Assembly: GCA_020465985.1 (NCBI GenBank)
Contig: JAANYP010005961.1
Span: forward strand, 62,001-126,000
Direction of reading: 5' to 3'
Origin: Centrapalus pauciflorus
Taxonomy: Eukaryota > Streptophyta > Magnoliopsida > Asterales > Asteraceae
Length of the DNA: 64,000 nucleotides
The stretch's first letter is position 1. The number at the start of each line of letters is the position of its first letter. Below are positions 1 to 12,660 of this stretch, piece by piece. A model generated the notes under the pieces. That model was not told the origin of the DNA, did not search any database, and saw only the letters and a list, made by a program, of their open reading frames with translations. The translations under genes were made by a program, and so were the position numbers.

Positions 1-1517
1 TCTGATTAATGCGATTCGCCACGGACAATTGACGGTAAGGTCTAACTTGACGTAAACCCATTCCCCCACCGAAAAAGAAACGTCCCGTCTATGTTTATCC
101 GCCTTCACTTTCATAATATCCTGAGCACGTAACAAATGAATACCTAGCTGTTTAAGAGCTTCATCACGGTCTCTTAATTCTTCTAAAACCTGCTGAACAC
201 GAATTTTTCCTGGAATAAATTGAATGACTGCTGGAGGTTTCCGACCATACACCACCTCAAAAGGAGTTCTTCCCGTTGATTCATGAAAAGTGGAAGTATA
301 CCAAAATTCAGCCCATGGAATCCACAGTGACCAAGTCCTAGGCTGATCCACCGCAAAACACCGTAAATACGTCTCTAAGCAACGATTTATCACCTCCGTC
401 TGACCATCAGACTCAGGATGGTAAGCCGGACTCATATGCAACTCCGTACCTTGAGAACGGAAAATCTCCTGCCAAAAATGACTTAAAAACAAAGGATCCC
501 TATCACTGACAATTGATTTAGGAATACCATGGTGACGAATCACCTCTCGAACAAATAATTCTGCCACTGATTTAGCCGTATAAGGGTGTTTCAGAAGAAT
601 AAAATGACTATACTTCGATAACCGATCCACCACTACAAGAAGAGCATCAAATCCTTTGGACTTGGGCAGTCCTAGAATAAAATCCATCGAAAGATGTTCC
701 CATACCGTATCCGGAATGTTAAGAGGCTGTAACAACCCTCCAGGTACTACAAAACTAGCTTTACAACGTTGACAAATGTCGCAAGCACGTACAAACTTTT
801 TGACATCTTCAATCATACCAAGCCAATACAAATTTTCAGCTAGACGCCGATAAGTGCGAAAATACCCTGAATGACCGCCCGATGCTGACTGATGAAACTC
901 CTTCAAAAGAACAGGAACAAACTTAGAGGTTCGAGGAATCACCAACCGTTCTTTGTAAAATAGGATCCCATTACGTACTGAAAAACCAGGGTGAGCTTTT
1001 GAGTGATTTGTACACTCCTCAATCATTTTTAAGATGTCCCTGTCAGCGTTATGTTCAGCGATTAAATCAAATCCTTGTAACCATATAGGAGAGGACAAGG
1101 ATGTCAGCATCGCTCCTTCCTCATTCCTTCGTGATAACGCATCTGCTGCTCGATTTTCCCGACCTGGTTTATAGCAAATTTCGAAACTATACCCCAACAA
1201 CTTTGCTACCCAGTTTTGTTGGTCAGGATTGGTTATGCGTTGATGCAACAAATGCTTTAAACTTTTCTGATCCGTATAAACTATAAAAGTAGTGCCCAAA
1301 AGATAAGAACGCCAATGTTGCACAGCTAACACCAAAGCCATAATTTCCCTTTCATAAGCCGATTTCGCCAGATTGCGATCACTCAACGCCTTGCTAAAAT
1401 AAGCTACAGGTTTACGATGTTGCATTAAAACCACCCCAATTCCCCTTCCAGAAGCATCACATTCCACCACAAAAGGGATATTAAAATCAGGTAAGACCAA
1501 TAAAGGAGCAGTAACCA
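1..1517 (-). pseudogene. Gypsy RNase H-integrase, same element, frameshifted
   Basis: Continuation of pol in another frame. RNase H shows VECDASGRGIG, YEREIMAL and YTDQKSLKHLL, carrying the expected acidic residues. Integrase shows the zinc-binding HHCC module (H in FHQSASGGH near 890, then CDICQRC near 770). It then shows the D,D,E core: D in LSMDFILGLP near 690, D in SDRDPLFLSHFW near 500 and E in ESDGQTEVINR near 400. Near position 37 one base appears lost after VYVKL, so the C-terminal part changes frame again. Any chromodomain and the 3' LTR would lie outside the window. Each catalytic residue is still recognisable, so decay is modest, but there are at least four lesions over gag-pol. 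Confidence 0.88.
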
Positions 1518-4243
1518 TTACTTCCTATAATTTATCAAAGCACTCTGTGCTCCGTCATTCCAATTGAAAGCCTCTTTCTTAGTTAACTCCGTCAATGGTT
1601 TAGCGATACTACCATAATGACGAATAAACTTCCGATAATACCCCGTGAGGTCGAGGAAACCACGCAACCCTTTAACATTTTTTGGAATCGGCCAAGCCAA
1701 AACTGCTTCAATTTTCTTCGGATCCATAGCAACCCCCTCACCATTAATTATATGTCCCAAATACTCCACCGACGTTTGACCAAAAAAACATTTCTTCAAA
1801 TTTACTACCAGCTGATGTTGTGCCAAAGCTTGCAGCACCGTACTTAAATCAGCTAAGTGTTGTTCCCACGAAGGGCTATATATGAGAATATCGTCAAAAA
1901 AAACAACCACCATCTTTCGTAACCATGGACGAAAAATATCATTCATAATGGCCTGAAAAGTCGCTGGTGCATTCATAAGGCCAAACGACATGACAAGATA
2001 TTCGTAATGGCCATCATGCGTGCGAAAAGCCGTCTTCTCAATGCTGTCAGGATGCATGCGGATTTGGTTGTATCCGGATTTTAAGTCTAGTTTCGAGAAA
2101 ACCAGTGCCCCATGTAACTCATCGAGAAGTTCTTCAACCATAGGAATAGGAAACTTATCGGCTACCGTAGCTTTGTTAAGGGCCCTATAATCTACACACA
2201 TTCTCCATGTTTGATCCATCTTTCGAACCAAAATTACGGGGCTCGAAAACGCACTCTTACTAGGTCGGATCAGACCCATAGAAAGAAGCTCCTGTACCTG
2301 ACGTTCAATCTCTGTTTTCTGAACATGAGGATACCGATATGGACGCACACAGATAGTGTCAGGCGGGGAAGAAAGGGTAATAACATGATCATGAACACGG
2401 ACTGGAGGCAGGCCCGTCGGTGTTTGAAAAACTCGAGGAAATTCCGACAACAAGGCTAATAAAGCTTGTTTCTGGGATACGGATAAAGTCGTGTCAAATT
2501 CTCCATCAGAAGCCGAAAGAGATTGAGAAAAGGTTTCCAAAACTGCAGACACATTCAACCATTGGTTTAAAGAGTCCAAGGACCCTTGATTAACCCTCAT
2601 CCCTTGAAGGCAAACAGAAACACCCTGCAAATTAAATTTCATCCAAGTTTGTTCCCAGTTATGCACAACCTCCCCCAACGTTTGCAACCAAGCCATACCC
2701 AATACTAAATCCAACTCCCCAGCATCAAAAACTAACGCATCCATCTGAAACTCATAACCCCCAATCTGTACCTGGAGGTTTAAGCATTGCTGATCAACCA
2801 ACACCTTGTGACCATCACCCAACTTAATACTGATTCCAGAACACTTGGAAAAAGGTAAAGATAGAGAAGTAACCAAGTTACGAGATATAAAATTGTGCGT
2901 AGCCCCACTGTCCACCAAAATGATAACTGGAATCCCACCAATTGCCCCTTCGAGTTTCATCATCTTACCTCCAGAAGTGACCTCAGTAGACCTCCCAAAA
3001 TATTCCAAGGCAGCACACATTCCCGAAGGAGGGGTTTCTTCGCCGCTCACAACCAGGTTGTCCGATCCCTCCACATAAGCAAAATCACCGACATCTACTT
3101 CCTCCTCATCATCCCCCAACAATAAGATCCGTAACTTGACCTCAGGGCATTTATGATCCGGACCAAATTGTTGACCACACCGATAGCATAAACCCTTTTT
3201 ACGTCGTTCCTCCCATTCCGAACGGCTCAGGGATCGAACCCCTCTATCACGATGACCAGAAGATTGTGATTCAGAAGAAACAGAAGACGGCGAAGGGCGT
3301 AAAGTAGAAAAAGGTTTAGAAACACCTGGGCTAAAAGAACGGTCTCCAAATTTAGACGTTGTTGGGCTTTTCCCTTCCGCCCGGCCCACAGTTAATGGGC
3401 GTCCATCCCCACGGTCCATTGGACCAACCCCCACATGCTGATAACGAAAACGAGTCTGAGATATATTCCCAGTTGACGGACGAAGCATTTCTTCCACATC
3501 CTTAGCCAAATACATGGCGTCCAGACGAGAAGTCGGTCGGTGCAAGCGAACCCACTTCTTTACCTCCTCTCGTAGCCCAGCCACAAAGTATCCCAATGAT
3601 TGTGATTCTGGCAACTTTGGAACAAGCGACAAAAGGTATTCAAAATCATCGATGTAATCGTAAATAGAGTTAGATTGCTTCAGCGTGGCAAGCTGTTCAT
3701 ATGGGTTCTGAATTTCCAACCCACTGAATCGCTGCAACAGCTCTGATTGGAATTGCTCCCACGTAATAGCATCATAAACCTGGGTGACAATGGTAAACCA
3801 GTGTTGAGCCACCCCTGACATGCTCAACTGAGCTAATCGAATACGCAAGCTAGCTGGAGTCCCGTTAATGTCAAAATACAGATTGGCCTTCTGAATCCAT
3901 CCTTGTGGATCAAAGCCATAAAACTCTGGGAGTTTCACCTTCTTAACAGCCCAAGGAGAACCTTCCGAGAAGACAGGAGGCGGAACACCACCATCGCCAA
4001 AAGGGTTAGAAAACATACCAGAAAATTGGTCGTTGTTGTTAGAAGCTCCTCCTGAATCTGATACTTTCTGTTTCCCTTGTTGTTTCATCCATCCCGTCAA
4101 CAGCTTTCGAAATTCACTAGCCTCATTACGCTCCACCTCCAAAGATTGTAGAGAAGATTTGATGTCGGTAACATCAGCTTGTAACTTAATTGAATTAATT
4201 CTTCATGTTGCTCAAATTTAGCTTGAATAGGACGAGTTTCCAT
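1518..4243 (-). pseudogene. Gypsy gag-protease-reverse transcriptase, frameshifted
   Basis: The polyprotein begins at an ATG at 4243 (METRPIQAKF). The long open stretch from 4142 begins with a TTG in the middle of the protein, so it is not the true start. Between them, near 4190-4200, the frame shifts. In order there are: a retrotransposon gag domain; a CCHC-type knuckle (CYRCGQQFGPDHKC, near 3190-3150); an aspartic protease active site (VDSGATHNF, near 2910); and reverse transcriptase with SKLDLKSGYNQIRM and the catalytic VFFDDILIYS (near 1890). The frame is lost near 1527, where a run of T is one base short (gctttgat), and a TAG follows at once in the frame that carries the rest of pol. Gag-pol is one continuous frame by design, as in many plant chromoviruses. 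The breaks prevent a full product. Confidence 0.9.
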
Positions 4244-4294
4244 GGAAGAATATTGTCACAGATCAAAAAAAAGAAGAAAGAAACGGCAGGTCTA

Positions 4295-4309
4295 GGCAGG
4301 TCGGACCAA
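4295..4309 (-). promoter_or_regulatory. Putative primer-binding site of left Gypsy element
   Basis: Directly inside the LTR the minus strand reads TTGGTCCGACCTGCC. TGG next to the LTR matches the CCA end of a tRNA. I could not assign the tRNA, and it is not the common iMet site (TGGTATCAGAGC) used by the element at 20.6-28.0 kb. Confidence 0.4.
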
Positions 4310-4640
4310 TGATAGGAATTAGAAAGCAATCTAGAACAAGTACACAGAACTTAAGGAAGCAGAATGATGAAATTGATAAAAGATGAAGAACAGAGTACAA
4401 ATTAGGACTCTTCCAGGGCTACCCCTCTCTCTCAATCGAATGATTGGAGCCTCTAAATTCACTATTAGCAGAAAATATAACAGACTACTGACATTAGATC
4501 CTTCCCTTCCCTTTTATTCCCCTCTCTCCTTTAACCAACTTCAGCCACTTTCAGTATTTCCCACTTTAGCCCTCCTAGAATACACTTTTAATATCCTAGA
4601 CTTAGGTGAATTAACTTTAATTATTTCTCCATCCGTATCA
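4310..4640 (-). repeat. 5' LTR of the left Gypsy element (331 bp)
   Basis: The repeat runs from TGATAGGAA at 4310 to TCCGTATCA at 4640: TG...CA ends with matching inverted termini (TGATA/TATCA). The outer end coincides with the break in homology to the repeat copy at 9415. The inner end touches a sequence starting TTGG on the minus strand, the usual start of a primer-binding site. The second LTR is not in the window, so the boundaries rest on these signals only. Confidence 0.65.
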
Positions 4641-5091
4641 TGGACCTTCTGAGCTTCTGGTATGAAGTTTGTTACTTGTTTAGTATGATGCCAGGCGTTG
4701 CTGTCTTTCCTAAATTATAGTAGGCCATAAATCCTATGCATTCCTTGAATTTTTTCAATAGCTCCATGAATCCTTTTCATTTACTGAATCCTATGCATTC
4801 CTTGAATTTTTTTTATTCTGCTCAATCCTTTGCCTTCCTTGAATCTTATAATCCTGAAACCCGTGAATCCTATAAATCCTAGACATTCATTGATTTAGGA
4901 TGTCAAGTTCAAGGACTACTTCAACTTACATGCACATACATACATACATATATATACAGTGATAATAATCTTGTCAACAGACAATAGAAACAGTTTTACT
5001 TGTAATTTATGCCAACAGGAACACACACTGTTTTAATTATAAATTTTAGACAATGCCTTTTATTTATATTATACGTCAAGGACTACTTCAA

Positions 5092-5180
5092 CATACATAC
5101 ATACATACATACATACATACATACATACATACATACATACCATACATACCATACATACATACATACATACACACACACAC
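5092..5180. repeat. (CATA)n/(CA)n microsatellite
   Basis: A tetranucleotide CATA run with interruptions, ending in CA repeats, at the end of one ~150-bp repeat unit. Open frames across it in several frames are artefacts of the repeat. Confidence 0.95.
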
Positions 5181-5377
5181 ATACTATTAAAAACCTCCGC
5201 ATTAATAGAATATATGGACCCGGCTAGAAAGTACATTAATAATGAACTTGTCAACAGACAACAGGAACAAATTTGTTAGTAATTTCTGCCAACAGGAACA
5301 TACACTGTTTTAATTTAAAATTCTAGACAACGTCTTTTATTTACATTATGCGTCAAGGGCTACTTCAACATACATCG

Positions 5378-5542
<165 letters not shown>

Positions 5543-5989
5543 TATACAGTGAAATGATCTTGTCAACAGACAAAAGGAACAATTTTACTTGTAATTTCTG
5601 CAAACAGGAACACACATTGTTTTAATTTAAAATTCTAGACGTCTTTTATTTACATTATGCGTCAAGGACTACTTCCGTGCATACATACATATATATACAG
5701 TGAAATGATCTAGTCAACTGACAACAGGAACAATTTTACTTGTAATTTCTGCAAACAGGAACACACATTGTTTTAATTTAAAATTCTAGACGTCTTTTAT
5801 TTACATTATGCGTCAAGGACTACTTCCGTGCATACATACATATATATACAGTGAAATGATCTAGTCAACTGACAACAGGAACAATTTTACTTGTTATTTC
5901 TGACAACAGGAACACACACTGTTTTAATTTTAAATTCTAGACCTCTATTATTTACATTACGCGTCAAGGACTACATCAACATTTATACT

Positions 5990-6930
5990 TCAGCTTTGTA
6001 TAAATGGTTGTAAAATTTTGTTTGGATGTCAAGTTCATACACAAGTATTCTTGGTTAGGAGTAAGGACTGATATGATATCATGGTTTTCTTCATGGTCAT
6101 CACTCATCAGACGGTTGGTTTGAAGTTTTAATTGAACCTGAAGTATTCCCTCTTCCTTAAATTGATAAAATTCTAGAGATTTTCTTGTTTTTTTGTTTTT
6201 TTGTTTTTTTCGAGTTGAGTTTCATTAGGCTTCTTTAAAAATTTCTCAACAAAATCTAGATGTTACGACTCTGTTAGGTGAAAACTGAGAAAGCCAAATA
6301 GGTCAGCCTGGGTGCATGGCGCAGAGGCGACGATGCTGTGGCATCATATAGCTAAGGCGCTGCAATGACAGAAGGCGATTGTAGGTGTCGCATCAGTGTG
6401 TCATCACCTGGAAGCGAGAAACAACGCCCATGGCGCATCATGTACGTCTGGATTGTGGCCTGTCTTGTTTCAATTCTTTCTTTTTCTAGTGGGCCTGGCA
6501 ATTCATCCCGCCTAAACTAACACTGGGAACATAAAAGGCAAGTCGATCCCATTCCAATCTTTTTCATCTCTGATTCTCCCTTTTTCTTTCCAATTCTCAT
6601 GCCATCCAATGATTAGTGTTAAAGTCAACGTTCAGGTCTTGTTTCTTCTTCGACTATTTTTTGGTTTTCTTCTTCTCTGAAAGTTTTCTTCTTGGTATTT
6701 GTTATTTTTCTTCTGCTATCAGTTGTTACCAGTATTACGTGATCATAAAGCATGTAGGGTATTTGTTTTATTCTTCTGCTCTTACTTGTTCTTGTTCTTC
6801 CTGTTCTATTCTTATTGCACTCTTTTTTTCCTGCTATATTTGATAAGGTCTGATGCCTCTAAATCTTTTGTTTTGTAAGGCAGCAGGAAATGGAACCTAA
6901 TAATCCTCCCGGTTCAAACCCTGCGCATCT
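5990..6930 (+). repeat. Segmental duplicate, copy 1
   Basis: Two blocks recur downstream in the same order and orientation. The first, from taaatggttgtaaaattttg to the aaatctagatgttacga region, matches about 7960-8250. The second, from the cctgggtg phrase near 6308 to the cggctagaaagtac phrase near 6958, matches about 8884-9800. This copy lacks the ~620 bp that separate the blocks in copy 2 (8253-8880). The second block looks like a promoter and leader (acataaaaggcaagtcga near 6530, then a CT-rich stretch), but no gene follows. The short ORF at 6616-6843 is duplicated with it and has no protein-like features. Confidence 0.8.
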
Positions 6931-7080
6931 ATAGAATCTATGGACCCGGCTAGAAAGTACAGTGATAATGATCTTGTCAACAGAAAACAGGAACAACTTT
7001 ACTTGTAATTTCTGCCAACAGGAACACTCACTGTTTTAATTTAAAATTCTAGACATTTAATTTATATTATGCGTCAAGGA

Positions 7081-7116
<36 letters not shown>

Positions 7117-7494
7117 TATCAGTGATAATGATATTGTCAACAGTTTTGAGGGGAAATTTTGAACATTTGTTAAAGCTCAGGGCAGTAATTGGCGACGGTT
7201 TAGGGGATAAAAGAACAGCTTCAATCACATTTTATTAGTCATTACTTATTTCTTGTTCTATTGTTCGGTGTCACGATTCACTTTCTTGCTTGTTTGCCAT
7301 GATTCACCTAGGGAATAAAAGAACAAATGATAAGTGTGACTTTTAGGATCAAAACTTGAAATACATTTCTGTAAAAGGAATGGCCTTATACACTAAATTG
7401 TGTATGTGTGTGTGTGTATACACTAAAGGTATTAAAGTTGTTAATCGTTAGTAATAAAAATTAGCTACATATTAAACTGCAGCTGATTTTATTT

Positions 7495-7771
7495 GGTTCA
7501 TATGAAAAAAACATGTTTTCATGGTTTTGTGTTTTCGTCCATCCGTGTTATTTTTATCCAGAAAAGTCCTCAAGTTAATTTAATTTTTTTTTTTTGATTT
7601 TGTGAAATTTGACTACTAGACCCGGTTAAAAAAGGGTAAACCGGGTTTTTAAAACTGAAAACCGAGTTTCAATAGTCAAATTTCACTAAACCAAAAAGAA
7701 AAAATTAACTTGAGTTGGACGAAAACAAATAAAAACCGTAAAAACATGTTAGTCTTTTTCATGATAAACCC
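7495..7771. mobile_element. Foldback MITE, family M1 copy 1 (277 bp)
   Basis: The two halves are inverted copies: the left half runs through catgttttcatgg, gtttt(c)gtcca, aagttaattt and gacccggtt, and the right half returns through aaccgggtt, aaattaactt, gttggacgaaaac and aaaacatgtt. Ends are GGTTCATATGAAAAA and its inverse (TTTTTCATGATAAACCC). Flanks are ATTTTATTT (7486-7494) and ATTTTGTTT (7772-7780), a 9-bp target duplication with one mismatch, as expected for Mutator-type elements. A second copy lies at 17027-17332. Confidence 0.75.
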
Positions 7772-7959
7772 ATTTTGTTTTTATAAGAAATCTTACAGAT
7801 GCTTCATTTATCTCTCACTCAGCTGATCATCTTCTTAGTTTAGGGTTATATAGATTATTCATTGAATTAATGGATGATCAATTTTGTTCAGTGGTTTGTT
7901 ATTATATATGTTTCTGTTTCCATCTGATGTTCTTCAGCTTTATGTCTACTTCTTTTTGT

Positions 7960-9800
7960 ATAAATGGTTGTAAAATTTTGTTTTGATGTCAAGTTCATAG
8001 ACAAGTATTCTTGGTTAGGACTGATATGATATCATGGTTTTCTTCATGGTCATCACTCATCAGACAGTTGGTTTGAAGTTTTAATTGAACCTGAAGTTTT
8101 CCCTCCTCCTTAAATTGATAAAATTCCAGAGATTTTCTTGTTTTTTGTTTTTTTCGAGTTGAGTTTCATTTGGCTTCTTTACAAATTTCTCTACAAAATC
8201 TAGATGTTACGAGTCTGTTAGGTGAAAACTGAAATAGCCAAATAGGTTCAGCCATTGGCTACTTCTCAGCAAGTCGAGATCTATCCGTTCAGGTGTGATT
8301 CTGGTATTGTATTCTTCATATTGAAGCACGTGATAGCAACATAGACCCAATAGAGTCTTGCTTTTAGGGTTGCTAGTAAGAAATCTTGTTGTATGTCCAG
8401 GTTCTTGTTCCTAACACTAGTGACCTTGGTTTGAAAAAGCACCTGATAGCAACATAGACCCAATAGAGTAGCCCAACATTGAAGCACTAGCCCAAGGCGC
8501 AAGGCCAGACGCACTCGGGTGTTGCCAGCCCGTTATCGCAATTAAGAAAATATCTCTCCCAAGTTAGCTGGATTATGAAGAAATCTCAGTCAAAGATAGC
8601 CGTTGAGAGTTGAAGAAGTAGTTTCACGTTTCCTAGCTTTTAGCAGAGTCTTAGGCAATTTCTCATGCATGCATGCATTTCTCCATATTTTCCTTTATTC
8701 TAGTTTGGTGGGTCTAGTAGTCAGTATCATGTTTCCTTATTGTTTGACATTTTTAGTATAAGTATGTTAAGTGGAATATGGAATAAAATAAGTAGAAAAT
8801 CGTCCCATCTCTCCTCTCCCACTTCATATCTTCTTGGAATCTAACCTGCTCGAAAAGGTTGTTTCAGCACCCATCAAGCGTGCCTGGGTGGATGGCGCAG
8901 TCAGGCGGCATCATATAGCTGAGGCGCTGCAATGACAGAAGGCGATTGTAGGTGTCACATCAGTGTGTCATCACCTGGAAGCGAGAAACAACGCCCATGG
9001 CGCATCATGTACATCTGGATTGTGGCCTGTCTTGTTTCAATCCTTTCTTTTTCTAGTGGGCCTGGCAATTCATCCCGCCTAAACTAACACTGGGAACATA
9101 AAAGGCAAGTCGATCCCGTTCCAATCTTTTTCATCTCCGATTCTCCCTTTTTCTTCTCAATTTTCATGCCATCCAATGGTTAGTGTTAAAGTCAACGTTC
9201 AGGTCTTGTTTCTTCTTCGACTATTTTTTGGTTTTCTTCTTCTCTGAAAGTTTTCTTCTTGGTATTTGTTATTTTTCTTCTGTTATCAGTTGTAACCAGT
9301 ATTACGTGATCATAAAGCATGTAGGGTATTTGTTTTTTTCTTCTGCTCTTGTTCTTGTTCTTCCTGTTCTATTCTTATTGCACTCTTTTTTTCCTGCTAT
9401 TTTTGTTAAGATCTGGACCTTCTGAGCTTCTGGTATGAAGTTTGTTACTTGTTTTGTTGTGTTCTATTCTTTTTCTTCTTCTATTACTTGTTACCTACAT
9501 TACGTGATCATAAAAATAAAGTTTGTTACTTGTTTTTGTTCTTGGTCTTCATGTTCTTTTGTTGTTACTTCCTTTTCTTGTGCTATTCTTGTTAAAGTCT
9601 GGTGATTGGTAATGTAGTATGCTTCTGTTAGGGTCTTATACTAGTTATGCTTCTGTTACTTACAAAATGATACAGTAGGTTCTTGTTAATGTTTGATGTC
9701 TCTATATCTTCTGTTTTGTATGGCATTAGTAAATGGAACCTAATAATCCTCCCGGTTAAAATCCTGCGCATCAACAGAATCTATGGACCCGGCTAGAAAG
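7960..9800 (+). repeat. Segmental duplicate, copy 2
   Basis: Matches 5990-6930 in two blocks (see copy 1) but carries an extra ~620 bp in the middle (8253-8880). That insert contains a short internal repeat: agcaacatagacccaatagag occurs near 8336 and again near 8446. The second block carries the ORF at 9183-9425, a diverged twin of the one at 6616-6843. Confidence 0.75.
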
Positions 9801-10624
9801 TACACCGATAATGATATTGTCAACAGACAAAAGGAACAATTTTACTTGTGATTTTTGCCAACAGGAAAACACAGTTTTAATTTAAAATTCTAGACGACGT
9901 CTTTTATTTATATTATGCGTGAAGGACTACTTCATACATGCACATACTTCAAGGACACACCAGGTTCTTGTTAATGTTTGATGTCTCTATATCTTCTGTT
10001 TTGTAATAAATGGAACCTAATAATCCTCCCGGTTAAAATCCTGCGCATCAACAAAATCTGTGGACCCGGCTAGAAAGTACAGTGATAATTTGTCAACAGA
10101 CAATAGGAACAATTTTACTTGTAATTTTGCCAACAGGAACACATACTGTTTTAATTTAAAATTCTAGACGACGTCTTTTATTTACATTATGCATCAAGAA
10201 CTACTTCAACATACATGCACATACATACGTACGTACGTACATACATACATACAGTGATAATGATCTTGTCAGCTGAGAACAATTTTACTTGTAATTTCTA
10301 CCAACAGGAACACACACTCTTTTAATTTAAAATTCTAGACAACGTCTTTTATTTACATTATGTGTCAAGGACTACTTCAACATACATGCACATACATACA
10401 TACATACATACATACATACATACATACATACATAGGAACCTAATAATCCTCCCTATTAAAACCCTACGCATCAATAGAATCTATGGACCCGGCTAGAAAG
10501 TACATTAATAATGATCTTGTCAACAGACAACAGGAACAAATTTGTTAGTAATTTCTGCCAACAGGAACATACACCGTTTTAATTTAAAATTCTAGACAAC
10601 GTCTTTTATTTACATTATGCGTCA

Positions 10625-10880
10625 CATACGTTCACAGTTTATGTGAACATGCACGATTCACATAGTTTTAGTGTGTGATTTTTTACAAGTAGTCTTGTAT
10701 TAGTAATTTAAAAATGATTCTGAAAAAAAAAGTTCAAGAAAAATGGTTTTAAGCGAGGTACATCCGGTACACCGCAAAACTAATGGTACTCACTTGAACC
10801 CAAATCTATAATTTTTTTTATAATCATGTTTAAATTAATAATGCAAGACTACTTTAAAAATTCACACATGAATCCCAAAA
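10625..10880. mobile_element. Family B' short element, truncated
   Basis: Starts inside the element at cacatacgttcacag and ends with ccggtacaccgcaaaac, ggtactcacttgaaccc, aaatctata. The same sequences, reversed, open the B' copy at 51607 (gggttcaaatgag, aagtaccgg, cctcgcttaaaat). Directly after the end, ataatcatgtttaaattaat resembles the B' interior again, so a second fragment may follow. The left part is cut by the 150-bp repeat array. Confidence 0.6.
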
Positions 10881-12419
10881 CATAGGCCCTGATTGCATTT
10901 TATTTTTAAAATTTCCAAGGAGAATATCCTAATTTCAAAGTAGCCAACTTTGACAACTATTTATCCCAAATGTATGCCAGAATATCCTCGACTTAAACTT
11001 GATCGAACCTAATTTTCCAAACTCAAGCTCGACTCAATTAAGTACTCAACAAACTCGGGCACGACTTGATAAATTTCCAAAGAAATGTAAACAAAATCTT
11101 AAAGAACACTATAGTCTTTTGAGTACTTAATCGAAAGAATCTGTCACATCCTTGCTTTAATAACGCTTGCTTAATCCCAGGAATAAATAACAACAATCAT
11201 AAGCATAATAATAAGTTTAAAGCTTGCATAAGAACTAAATAAAAGTACTACAATACAGACATGCACGTGCTACAAGGTGCGTTGCTAAATTACTAAAACA
11301 TCGCAATATAAATAAAAGCAGCTACCCAGATCCCAAGGCATCATAAAGCTATACCACAAGCTAAATAGTGAGCTAAGTCCTCTGGGTTGATCAGAAAATA
11401 GACCTAAGCAGATGGTCCAGCTTGCTGTTTACCTTTGCCTGTAAAATAGTGAGTAGCAACTGTAAGCTAATTGCTTAGTGAGTTAACAGAAATTCATGAT
11501 GCATGTAAGATATGTGGCAAAATGAAAGTGCCTATAAAGGCTGCAATGCTTGTTTGCTAATGCTTTTACCCAGAATGAGTGCTTGCACAATTGAGACATT
11601 GCACGCTGAAAATGAGATGCCACCACTAGGGGTTACCGCTGACAAATGATCAATCTGTGATGCGGGGCTAGCTACCCGCATAATGCTTGGGATAGTGGTG
11701 AGCATCAAAATTGCTTGCTCAAATGTAAAATGCTTATGAGATGCACATAGAAACGCTAAACGAAGCTTGTTGTATAATATGCAAAATAATAAACAGATAT
11801 TAATAAATTATGTCTCAATTACATAAAATACATGTAAACAAGAATAACTGTTACTCACTGTACTGTTATATTTGCTTTGGCTTATCTATGCTTTATAATG
11901 CTCTGAAATGCTTGCTTTGGCTTATCTAGGCTTTAAAATGCTCTGAAATGCTTGCTTTGGCTTATCTAGGCTTTAATTCTGGCTTTTAGCTTTGGCTTTG
12001 TATAACTGACCTCGACATCAGCTATCAGTGCTTTAAGGCTTTTCTTTGACTTAATTTGACTTTGCAATGTCTCTGAAGGCTTTAATATTTTTAATACGCT
12101 TTTATACACTCTAACATTTAGCTTTGACTCATAACCCAATTATACGCTTTAATTAATGTCTGGTGTGCACTGAAATGTTTGTAATTTACATTACAGAGTG
12201 TATAGAAATCAATAAAACTAGTTTATAATTAAAATACCTTGAACATGTATTATTGCTAAATGTTTTGTAGCTTTTAAATACAATTACGTTTACTTACATA
12301 TATGTAATTGTTCAAGAGTACACATATAGCAATTTCTCACATATATCAAGCACATATATCAATCATAAGAAAAGCGTTAATTAATTAATTAAAGTGCTTT
12401 ATATTAGTTTAAATGTGAA

Positions 12420-12420
12420 A

Positions 12421-12513
<93 letters not shown>
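12420..12513. repeat. (TG)n(TA)n microsatellite inside the solo LTR
   Basis: A TG run of about 22 bp passes into about 70 bp of TA. The open frames with IYIYIY runs across it are artefacts. Confidence 0.95.
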
Positions 12514-12514
<1 letters not shown>

Positions 12515-12660
12515 CACACACACATACCTCACAATTATTACTTTACATTGCTGTTAGTACATGGCACACTCATGCACACAATATCACATGCATACATGCT
12601 TATCTCTTTTTACACACACATATGCATGCAATCCGTGAAACAAAAGAAAAAGAACCCAAA

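Larger units (their letters stand above)
1..4640 (-). mobile_element. Ty3/Gypsy LTR retrotransposon, broken, left part outside window
   Basis: A minus-strand LTR retrotransposon enters from the left edge and ends at 4640. Read on the minus strand the order is 5' LTR (4640-4310), primer-binding site, gag, protease, reverse transcriptase, RNase H and integrase. That is the Ty3/Gypsy order, because integrase follows RNase H. The outer edge is supported by comparison: the sequence from 4641 (tggaccttctgagcttctgg) recurs at 9415 in a related repeat without this element, so the element inserted into that repeat. Several frameshifts and a stop (see the gag-pol entries) make it non-functional. The 3' LTR lies beyond position 1. 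Confidence 0.9.

Noticed and set aside
6616..6843. 75-80-aa ORFs at 6616 and 9183 as a duplicated gene
   Set aside because: They sit in a duplicated pyrimidine-rich leader-like block. The Phe/Ser/Cys-rich translation is what TTC/TTT-rich DNA gives, and the copies end differently.
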